From assembly GCA_036925085.1 (NCBI GenBank), contig JAUPFP010000029.1, forward strand, positions 2,060,501 to 2,124,500: a stretch of 64,000 nucleotides of DNA, written 5' to 3'. Positions 8,718 through 21,000 of the stretch are shown one piece after another (within the stretch, counting starts at the first letter, position 1; every line of letters begins with the position of its first letter). The translations under genes were made by a program, and so were the position numbers. The notes under the pieces are model-generated. The model saw only the letters and a program-made list of their open reading frames with translations, was not told where the DNA came from and did no database searches. This stretch comes from Brachycybe producta. Taxonomy: Eukaryota > Arthropoda > Diplopoda > Playtdesmida > Andrognathidae.

Positions 8718-11700
8718 CTACACAAACACGAAATGTGAATTAGAATAAAAACATATAATTACTAGAATTGAATAGAACGTTATAAAATTGTATTTCAATA
8801 TTGTGATATTTGAAACTAGAAGAGTAAAGGGAAATAAATTAATATTAAGTCATAATATGTCATTCCTATATATGTTGACCAAAAACCGGTTTTAAAACCG
8901 GTTAAAAAACGATATTATTTTAGTTTTTGTCTCAAAAAGTTTATTTTGAAAGATAAGCGTTCGTATGAACGTAAAGTGAATCAGCTACCCATTCTAGCTT
9001 ATAATACAATTTCTCCTTAGTGTTGTCTCTTCTGAAACTCCAGTATAACCAGAGTTTTAAAATCAACTGTTCGTAAAACGTCTTAAAAACTGAAAAAAAA
9101 ACAGTACTTTGTAAGAAAGAAAGATGAAAACGAACCTCTCCAATTCAATTGGTGGAGTCAGTTCAAATGTGACGGTATCACCAGCCTGTGGTAATAGGCC
9201 CCAAAAGAAAGTTTCTCCCTTGTAAGCTTTCTCCATTGTGTGCGTTTTATAAGGCTTTAGAATGGTAGACACTTTTGCTGGAGGATTACTGTGTGGAAAG
9301 TGGAGTGGAACCTTTCCAAATTGTTTATCCTTAAATAAACAAAACGCCAACAACAAAATGCTAATTTAGAAAAATCCTTACACATGTTTAACAACACGAT
9401 TTTCTTTTAAATAAATTCTAACTTAAGATAGTTCCATATTTGAATTCTCATCACAGTATAGCGTCTTTAAGCAAACGTTTTTTCTCCTCAGAATAAACAA
9501 TATAAAGAAATTAAAATTGTTTTATAAACTAGAATAGTGAATAATATTCCTAGAAGCATTTTCAAGGTATCTTTCAAAATAAACGTTTTATTTCAGTTTG
9601 AAAACCTCCAAAATATTTTTTTTTGTTAAAAACGGATCATTTTCAAACTACTTATAAAATGTTTACTTTTTAAGATATTACTATAAAAAAAACTTTTAGC
9701 AAACTCTTTTACCATTCTAGTTTTGTAAACAATTTGAATTTTATCATAATGTTTTTTAAAAAAAAGTTTGTTTAATGTTTATGCGACCCAAAAAATACAT
9801 ATGAAGCGACCTTTCAATGTAGCTTTTACCTTTAATTTTTGTACTTTCCCTCTTAAAGAGGAATGTGTTCCAATGTGTTGAAAAAGAGATGGTTTATAAT
9901 GGACCCATAGAGCATCTTTAGCTTTTCGGCAATGTTTCTAAATATTTCGAAAAATTACATAATAAAAAATAAATCCAGATAAAAAAACAAACAGGACGAA
10001 TAAAAAGACAAGAACGAGAAAACACAAGAATTTAAGATTTACAAGGAATCACGTTAAATGTTTAAATTTAATTAGAAATTATATTGTAATTGATTGATGA
10101 TGTGATATCATTTTTATTTGTTTGAAAACAAATTAAATAATTTGCGAAGAACTGTGGGTGCTGCCAGTCAGTTCGATACCATCAAAATGCCAATCGTGTA
10201 ATATTAAGAGAAACAAAAATGCATTTATTTCAATAATAATTATATGGTGCTTTTTTAAGCTTGCAATGTTAGTAATTTTCTATATACGATATACAAAGCA
10301 AATAAATGAAAATGCAATAAAAGTAAACTAAAAACCTATTCTATCTATGCTTTTACATCAATAACTAGAGGCAAAAAGTACTTAGTGCAATTAAACAATT
10401 TTCAATCTTAGTTTCTCTGTAGACCTACATCCCCATAAATAGAAAGTTCTTTAAGGTGCAATCGAAAACTAAAACCTTTATGCTGTAAAGGAATCTAGAA
10501 GAGTGATATGGCGCCACCTCGTACAATTCTCACGCCTCTTCAAAACAATTTCCGGATGTTCTTGCTTTTGGTATTATCATCTCAAATATGAGACCATCGA
10601 AGGCTATTAGTGTTACACATATCGCACCTCGGCTGGAAGCGTGGCACAAGTAAAAAAAAAGTTTTTTTTTGGGGGGGGGGGAATTGAGATTAAAGTTGCA
10701 TTTTTTTCTATCTCAATCTATTGTAGGGGAGCCAAATAAACCCATATCGTGAATAGTCAAAACAGTTTTTGCACTTGAAAAGCTCAGCAAAGTAAGCCAC
10801 AAATGTTCTCTTAACTTTAAACTCATTTTCCCAAAAAAGTGGTTTGAGTTGTGCCACTGTTGCGGAGATGCGATATACCCATTCTTAACAATAGGTTTTT
10901 CACACTAAAGGTCTCCATATTCAATTTAACATCTCAAGAAAGCAAACATGAAATAGATGCCTGCTTTCTGAAGAAAAGTAGGAGGAGCTAGTATTACACA
11001 TGTTGTTTCCAAATGCTACTTTTCTGTTTGCTTTACAGAAGAAGAAAAAAACTTTTCCTTTAGTTTTCACTTCAGTTTAGAAAATTTGTAACTGTCAATT
11101 GCACTTGACAAAAATTGTTTAAACAAATTAGGAAGACTTCCAGCAACATACAAATATATAACAGCATCAGAATTTTCTCTTTATTGAGAAAGACAACCTT
11201 TTGTGTCAATCACACATACTGATGATGTTTATGTCGAGATACAACAGGCAGTCATTGAAATCTTCAAAACTGAAGAATAAGTCCTCTCCACCCCCTCCCC
11301 CTCTTTCTCTTTTGTTATGTATTTCACTCACAGCATTTCAGAAAATGTTTCATATCAAAACCACCGAGAATTAAACCCTCTTCTCTTCGTATTATTATTC
11401 GTGCCATTACTCTGCATGTGCAAAAAAAAATGAACAGCTGTTGCATTTCACACAATGCAAATGCAATGTAAAATTCCTCTTTCTCTCTCTCTCTCTCTCT
11501 GTCCATGTAATTACTTGATAAATATTTCAAATATAAACATCCTCCTAAATTAACATATTTTTTTAATGTGTTTGTCCATAGCTTAATTGCGAAAAGAGTG
11601 ATGACGTGTAATGAAATTAAAAAAAAACATGGTAGTAGTTAATATTTATTAAAAATAGACGTGCCAAAAATATAATGTGACCAAGTGCATCTTTGGCTTT

Positions 11701-14700
11701 TTAATGTCCAGAAACACACACACAAGCTGGAGAAAAATTAATAAAAGTGAATTTGGTGATAAATTCTGGACAATTTGGTACACTGACCCGAAAAAAAATT
11801 TAAGAGACAGTAATTAGACCTTGTTTTCAAAAAAAGTGACATGAATGACGATTGCCTTGCTAATGCTTATTATAAGCTTAGAAAAACCACTTTTCATCAA
11901 ATATTAATTTATCTCAATTCGTTGTATCACATTTCAACGCTTACGAAGAGGAGAAAAAAGCCACGATTGCAGCCATAACCGTACAACTTTTGGTTCCTTC
12001 ATTTTTCCGCTAGGAACCAGCTAGCCAGCTGCACGTGTTATCATGGCGTTTTTCTCCTTTTTTGAGCGTTCAAATGGAAATACCAATAAATTGTGAAATT
12101 AGGCTAATTTGTGTTTTCTTAACCAAGAGAGATGTTTTTATTGTAATTAAGACGTTAAAAACATTTTTAAAAGTGATTTTTATAAGACGAGAATAAGCAT
12201 TAGCAACTCAAGCACCATCTATGTCACTTTTCTGAAAACAAGGTCTAATTATAAGTCCTTAAAGAAGTATACGAAAACTTTACACACGCACACAACAGCA
12301 ACATACACATACCACACTCATGTCAAAACGGCAGACTTGTGTGCGTAGAATATCGTCAATTAACCAGTCACAAGGTTTGTCATTGTAGAATATGAGCAGG
12401 AAATTGATGATGTTCGGTAGATCTGTGCTCTTCACCATTTTACCTGAAAACCAATTAATACGGTGCCAACCGTCAAAACAACAAAAACAATGCTTATTTT
12501 TCTTAGATGGTTGGGATTAATTAATCAGACTTTTAAGATTTCGTTTCTCCTACTCTAAAATTCCTTTCTCTCCTTTACTCGACAAAGTTCAAAATAAAAA
12601 GCTTTTCGCAAAATCGATAATTGTGAGAAAACATTCAAAAAATGTTCCTCGAAGTCATAATCTGAATGGCATTTTGTTGGCAACAATACAAACAGCAGCA
12701 GCAACAACAGCAGTAGAGAGTAGCAGCAGCAGCAGTAGTAGTAGTAGTAGTAGTAGTAGTAGGAATTAAATGACAAAATATAAAAATATTTTATCATGTT
12801 TAAAGCAAGTGTGATTCTTTGTAGTATATATTGAAGGCAAAATAATAGACCAATCACAAGAAAGTTTAAAAGTCGGACAAAAATGGACATACCACATCTT
12901 TGTCTAGACTACACACTTTAGTCTGTATCAAATGATCCAATAGCCAATCAACAGGCTTGTCATTGTGAAACATTATAAAAAACTGAACCAACATTGGCAG
13001 TTGAACACATTTAAACATCTTTCCTAAAAGAGATATAAAGATGGACAGTGGTCAAGCACTACATATGATTTATCATCGAAGGACCAACTCGTTTTATTAT
13101 CAACTCTCGAAATCATTCGAGGGTCAAAACTGAAATAAAAAGATCAAAGCTGCTATAAAAAAGCACTCACTATAGCACAAAATGAACAATTATTGACCAA
13201 AACACACAATATGGCACTTTCTAGCACATATTTTTAAAATATTCAAGGTCTAAAGCAAAATTTGCAGCATTTAAAAAGTGTAAAAGCCTCTCGAACACAT
13301 TGATTATTCTGTCTTTCCGCAGCAAAATGAAGAGTAATTTGAAACTTACAAACTAGAAGGATAGGCTCAATCACTTAAGGGTATTTTTATGTTGCTATCT
13401 TTAAAAATAAACTTTTTCTTAGTCAGTTTGAAAATGATCCAAGCAGATAATTTTTTTTAAAAAAATGTTATCTATAAAAAGTTTATTTTGAAAGACATCC
13501 ACATTATGAAAACAACCATTAATGTAATGATTCCGCTACCCGTTCTAGTTTCTAAGACAATTTCAATTTCTCCTTAATGTTGCTCCTGAAACGCAGAACC
13601 ATCTGTTCATAAATCCATCCTAATCGAAAATTTGAAGGCTAAATCAAAAACAATAATAAAACAACAACAAATAATAAATATAATAACAATAAGGAATTGA
13701 TTCTTCATAAAATTGTGACCTTTATATTACTGTATAATAAATAATAATAATAATAATAATAATAATAGATGCGTACTCACCAATGAAACCTAATTGGCAA
13801 AAATCCAATATAAACCAATCGTGTTTTTCACTGATCTTCTGCAATGCAAACTTTTTCATTGTACTCAAGTAACCCTGTTTTGTTAAAATGTCATCCTCGA
13901 GCTACAAACAAACAAAAAAAAAATAACAAGAAAAACCAAAAAGTCACTTCTTTCATTCCGTACCAAAAAAAACCACACTAAGAGACACCTCGAAAAAATA
14001 TCTAACTCTGCTCATTGGAAGTGAAATTTAGAACCACATATTAACTAGAAAAGTAAAGATAAATCATGTAAAAAAAATTCACTGTACAATATCTTTCAAA
14101 TTAAACGTTTGGAGTTCGAAAATTATATTACTCACATTAATTATTCAATTTTTAAAAGTTAAAAGTTTTAGAAAATTTCATAAAATATTTAAATTTTGAA
14201 CGATATCATTAATTGCAAAAACTACTTTACTATGATATCCTTTTATCCTTTCTAGTTTCTTAAACTATAAACACTAACAGCTTTGGCACACGAACCACTT
14301 TTTAGTGGTCGAGTTCGACTACAAAATGGCGTCTTTTCATACCAATGCATTGCAACCATTGTGATAACATTTTGTAGTCAAACTCAACCACTAAAAAATG
14401 GTCCATGTGCAACGGCCTCAGGCTCAGGATGCAAGAAACTGAATATTCAACTGAAACTCTTTTCAGAGGGCTCAAAGTTGAAGTTCACGTGTCACTTATT
14501 GACTTTGGGGAAGGGGGGCTACATTTTTTTTAATAATAAACTTCCGATGAGCATTCTAAAACAAATAAAAAGCATTATTAATAATATTATTTACCTGTAT
14601 GTAAAATGTTCCTTTTGCTTGAGCATACATCATTAAAAATGCAAAATCAAGATTCTGTTTAGTCCTCCATCTTATTTTTTTTAATAAAAAGAAAGAAAGA

Positions 14701-17700
14701 CGAAAATAAACAAAAATTTAGATGAAAATAAATTTAATGAAATTTGAAAACAACGAAAGAATTTAAGAGAAAAAACAAATGAACTCTCAAAACGAACTTG
14801 ACTCGATCTTTGGAATCTCCAAGTGTCAGTCTTAAAGTGTCAAAATCAGGATAAAATCCTGCGGGAGGAGCGACAACTTCCAACAAACCAGTTGCTATGT
14901 GTTCCTGAAACCTAAAATTTAGTAAAATTCAAAAACAAACATAAATAAATCACTTCTGTCCGATCCAAATGAAGCTGACAAACGTGCAATAACATGAGTT
15001 CGAGACAAAAAAAAACAAATAAAATGCCAGAAAAAGCAGATTTTGTAAACAAAACAAACCTGAAACAACTGTCAGAAATACTGAAGACAAAACCACAACA
15101 CATTTGTGTGACACAACACAAACAAAATTGGGTTTTGTTTTTGTTTCTATAGCTGTCCTACGTAAACTACGCAACTTTTTTATTGTTTAATATTAACTAT
15201 TTACACTACACAGACAAGAGTTGACAAAATGTTGCATAATATCGAAACAAAACAAAAACCTTTTGATGTTTACCGACATGCGGTGGGACATGGAAATAGT
15301 TTGCAAAATTGCAGACCAAAACGAAACACAAAAGTCGCAGAAATATTTTAGAATTGTCGCCAATTTGTCTCGAAACACTGTTTTGTTTGCATTTTGTCAG
15401 CTTGATGTAGAATTGGGGCAATTATAATTGAAACAAATTTGGAATATTCTCAAAGAAAGATTTCAGATTTCATTACCAAAGGATTAAGTACTACTTTAAA
15501 AATTAAGATATAATCAATTTTGGATGTGGGGTGATGATCGAGGGTGGCGGAAAATTTAACAGGTTGGAATTAATTTGTGAAAAACAAGGTTTATTTATGC
15601 TTCTAAATTAAAAATTAGCAACAATTTCGCTAATTTGAAGAAAAGAGGTTGTGGGGATTTTTAATTTGAAAAAAAGAGACGAAAATTCCGCCCCAATTTT
15701 TGCTGTTTTAATCTGTTTGAGTGTGAATTTAACCACCTGGATCAGCTCAGAGGGGGAAGAAAAAAAGGATGAGAGTATTTAAATCAGTACTAAAAATAAA
15801 ATTAATCTCATTATGTCACACAGACAAAATTAAATCTATTGGGAGGGGATTTTGTACTTTTAATTTGAAATATAGTTGTTTTTGTCACACCCTAAGAGCC
15901 TTTTCACACGAATCACATTTAGCGGTCGAGTTCGACTGCAAAATGTAGTCGGCTTGGCGTCAAAACTGACCATTCGTTCACTCAATAATACTAGGACCAC
16001 TTTCTAACCACTGCAGTCGGCTCGAAATTGTCAGTTCTGACGACAAGCCGACTACATTTTACAGTCGAACTCGGCCACTCAAAAGTGGTTCGTGTCTAAA
16101 TAAATGGTCTTAAGTTTGTTGCAACAAACGATTCGTTAAGGTAGTTTTAAAATGCAAATGCTTCTCGAACTCTTGATTATTCTGTCATTCAGGTGCAAAA
16201 TAAAGAAAAACTTGAATGTGTTTTAAAAACTAGAAAGGGTAGCTCAATCACTTAATGATAAATTTCATGTTGCGTATCTTTCAAAATAAGCTTTTTATAT
16301 AAGTTTGAAGAAAAAAATGACCCAACTTTTTAAGTAGATGACATTTTAAATTTTGTGTCTATAAAAAGTTTATTTTGAAAGATATCAACAAGAAAAGTAA
16401 CTCTCTTAAATGATTGAGTTTAACCTTCTAGTTTTTAAAACACTTTATAGTTTTTCTTAATCTTGCTCTTCTGAAAGACTAGAAAGAAGAATAATCAAGA
16501 AATCGAAAGTAGTAAAGAATTGTTTCCTAAAAAAAAAGTGGTAGCAAAATTAAACGCCACGATAACTTATTATTATCCAGATAAAAACGACAAAATAATG
16601 AAAAGTAGTTATTCTAATTGTCGTGAGGTGGCGCAAAACAAAACTAATTAATATAAATACCCCCCCCCCCCCCCATTTTGACTACTTTTTGTTGAGTTTA
16701 ACAGCAAATTGGGAACAAAATAAACACACCCAGATAATTACAAAACACACACACGGAACAAAATTACTTAATTTTCGTTAAAACAGTAAAAAAAAACCTT
16801 AAAGCATTTAAAAGAAAATAAATAATGTGAGGAGAAAAAGGAAGAAAGCGTTTATATATGCAAATTAAGCTGTTTTTCGAATCATTAGAGCTTCAATTAG
16901 TTTCTGTTCAATTAGAAAACAAACAAAAAACTTACAAATTAAAAAAACAGTTTAATTTTGAATAGATTTTCAAATACAATTATTTGAACGCCAATTATCC
17001 GAATCATTATTTTTATTTATTTATTTTTAAGTACAATGAAAACCAAAATTAGATGTTCGCGAACCACTCGGGAACTGTTCGAGAGCTGCTCGCGAGCATA
17101 ATGTATACACCAACAAATTAGCGTGTTTGCGTTCTCATGGCGAACAACTCTCGAGATGTTGTTTGTTAGTTCGTCAAGAGTTCGCGTTTTATTAAAGATG
17201 GCACGACAAGCTCACTCACGTCTAGACCGGATTCTCTGTTTGGCAGATGTTAGAAAACGAACAATTCGATGTACCGCCTAAAGAGCGAACTTTGTACCGG
17301 TTCGCGAACAGCTCGTACTGTTCGCGAGCTCTCGTCTAAACCGGGTTCCGTTTCTGTTCGCGAACTGTTCTACAACGGCTTGCGAGCTTAGTCTGTACGC
17401 GGCTTAAGATGATTTATGAACAGCTGATTTTCGAACAAATTAAAAGAAACTAGAAATTGTTTTAGAAACTAGAAAGATAGCTCAGCACAAACTTAAGTGT
17501 ATTTTCATGTTGATATCTTTCAAAATAAACTTACAGCAGTATATCGTAGGCTAAGCTTAAAATCGAATCAGTTTCAAACTTACATAAAAAGCTTATTTTG
17601 ACAGATATCCATCTACATTGAAAATACGCTTAAATGAGTGAACTTTCAACTATATGCCTTTCTAGTTATTAATTTAAAAGTTTTTTTTAGTTTTTACTAT

Positions 17701-18012
17701 TAGTGTTATAGTAATATTGTTTTTTGTTTTTAGTTCTAAAAATGTTTTACTTTTCCATAATCCAACTATCCTAAATTTCGAATAATCATCACCACCAATT
17801 AAATAACAAATTAATTCGGATAATTGGCGTTCTAATTACTGTCATAATTTTACTTGTTATTACTTACTGTTTTTGTATTTCTTTTGCTTGACTGTGAACG
17901 TAATTTGGCTCAGTCTGTAATAAGACAACAATAACAATAATTAAAACCTACTTTATTTATTTTTATATAAATTTTGACAGAAATCACAGAAAAGAAGAAA
18001 AAAAAACAATCA

Positions 18013-18047
<35 letters not shown>

Positions 18048-21000
18048 TCATTCATTCATTCATCTAATCTTTAAATTCTTAAATATGACAATGACATGTA
18101 AGGCAATTGTTGAAGCAAAGTTTTTAAAACTTCATTTTTCTTTCTCTATATATACCGTAATTATTATAGCCTACATTAATGAGTCAAAATGTTAATTTAC
18201 ATTTTTCACTTCAAAAAGTCACAACATTTTTTATCTTAGAAAAGAGGATCATTAAAAAAAAAGTCATTTTTCTATGTTCAAACTTCTTAAGAAGAGAATT
18301 ACTTTTCATCAGATTTTTCTTTCTAATTTAGTCTTTTTTTTCTATAATATTATATATTTCAACTTCTATTGTCATCATCAATTCAAGCTGTGTACATACA
18401 CGTGTTGTGTCTATGGCTTATAGGTGGTAGTGGTGGTGGTGGTCCTCTCCTATTTCCTACTCTTTTGGTAACAAACGTCAATTGTTATGTGGTGACAAAA
18501 CCGGAAATTTAATTTCCATACAAAAGAAGAGAGAGAAATAACAAAAGACAGAAAAGAACACCATACATTTTTACTAATTAGCTTTCCTTTTAATTATACC
18601 TTTGGTAATTCGTATGCTAATTGAATATGCTATTGTTGTTCAGTTAATGAAAGGCACGTGACATTATATATTAAAGATGGAAAGAGAGAGAGAGGGTAAG
18701 GGTGATTCTCTACGTGTAGATTAATTTTCAGAATTAATTTACTCTTTCTCTCTCTCTCTCTCTCTCTCTTACTCTCAATTAGTTGCTATGCTTTAACTAG
18801 ACACATTTCTATGATGGTATTCAGATAGTTTAACATTTTTAATAAAATTGCATCAGCACTAATATCCAGGTGTATAAAATTTAATGGATGTAAACATTTT
18901 TTTTTTAAAAAAAGAAACTTATAAATGAGAATTTTTTTTAAAAAAAAAGTTTCTTAGAAACTAGAATAGACGAGATTTTGAATTTAAAAAAATGACTCTG
19001 CAAGTAGCCAAGAAAGCCTGTGGTAGAGGGACAAATGTTCAATGGCGGCATGTGAAATGCATAGTCAAAACTCAAAAGATGTCAAAACCCAATAACAATT
19101 ACAATAGCATCTCATCGTGTTTTGAGCTAGAAGGCGTTGACCCCAATGTGTTGATAACCACTGGAGGTTACAAGTCTTTTAACCTTTGTCTCAAAAACTG
19201 TTTCGAACGGTACTATACTGTAGTTATCCAACCACCACAAGTAACAATCATCGGGGCACAAAATACTACGGTATTTTGGTAGTTGTACTGAACCTTCAGG
19301 TTAAAACTACAAGTGCAGAAAACGCTAACTGAATAACGTGACTAAACAAGAATTTCTCTAATTTAAATAACTATATTCTATTTATTTGACAGAACGTATG
19401 CAGAAAAAGTCGGTTTATTCTGCACGTGTGTCATCCTAGCCTAACAGGTTTCTAAGCTCAATATTCGGATATAAAAACAACAACAGCTAATTTCCTTTAG
19501 AAATCTGAGCAAAACAGGTTGTGTTGTCTGAAAAGCTAGTTTTTTTTTTCTACTCCATAGACACACTAAGAAAAGTTGCAAATTACAAACCAGTCCGATT
19601 CAGTGGAGCAAAACAAACTGAGACAAACTGAAGAAAATTGAGAAAAAAAAGGTCTTTATTTACAGAAAAGAAAGTTGAGAAAGGACAGAATGAAAAAGAT
19701 GAATTGTAATCTTATTTTTCATCTTCTTCAAAACAAGATAGATATGTTATGTATATATATACGAAAATATATACAGTAAACTTATAAAGCAGACGGAGAA
19801 AAAAATCGCAGGAGAAAAAAAATCGCAGCAGCAGAAACAGCAGCATTCAAGCGCAAATCAATGGAAAATTCAACACTTTTTGTTCAAACTTCGTTCAAAT
19901 AACATACATCATCATCAGAAACACAACCAGAAATGTAAAACAAAAAAAAATATCTCACATTTCAATTGATGATGATATCATGTAATATTGAATTTATGTT
20001 TGTATTTGAATACATTAGAATTAATACGAGTTATCAACAATATTCGTTAATTTAATACTGAACTTGTAAAGTTTTAATTAGAATTTGATATTCATGCTCC
20101 GAATGTTATCACTTTCAATTTCTCTTGTCCTCAAAATGAACATTTACAATTGAATGTAGAAGGATAATGAATAGAAAGCTTTTTTTTTCCTCATTAAATA
20201 GATCCGAATGATAAACAATGAAAGAAGTGAAGCGAAAATAAAAAGTAAACAATAAACAACGAAACGGACAGACAATAATATGGACACAAGACTGACCACA
20301 ACCATATACAACTCATTTCATTTATAGATATACAAAACCAATTACAAGTTGAATATAAATCTACGAAGAACAAATGCAATTTGTTGCCTTTGCACTTTAC
20401 AATGAAATGTTGTTTTTTATTTTAAAAAAAAAACCTTCAGTAAAATTGGATTACAGATATAGGCTTAAAATGAAAACAGTGAAGATACAGAAATCCTTAA
20501 ACCTGTCTGCTTTTCATTAGCATGGGGAATGCATCCTACATTTCTATTCCCGCTCATCCGGTTCACACGTGCAATGATTTTTTTTTGTCATGATCATTTC
20601 TACAGAAACACCACAACCACGCCCACTCCGAATTGGCTTAACTTTTGAAGCGCCCGTATTGCACTCAGGAAATGAGACAAGTCTTGTCTTGCAGACGTCA
20701 CTGGAAATGTATTGCATCCTACATTTCCATTTCCGGCTCCTCCCATTCACGCGCAATCATTTTTCGAAGTTGAATTCTCTCGCGAGCATGTACAAAAAAC
20801 ATGACATGACGACTATAGGACGCCCTTCCAGTTAAAAGTTGAAATTTAGTGAAATATGGCTATACTATTTCATATACTATTCTAGTTTTCAACAAAAATA
20901 TTTCCTAGTAAAATTTCAAACAAATCTTTCAAAACTCAAACAGGCGTTTTAAACTTTACTTATTTAAATAAAGAAATCAAATGCGAATTTATATGATAAA

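Noticed and set aside
12555..12890. 111-codon minus-strand ORF overlapping the intron between exons 8a and 8b
   Set aside because: Tyrosine and leucine runs come from the TAG/CAG microsatellite. It begins at the donor of exon 8a and is intronic.
14912..15427. Overlapping ORFs on both strands
   Set aside because: Explained by the inverted arms of the fold-back at 14950-15425.
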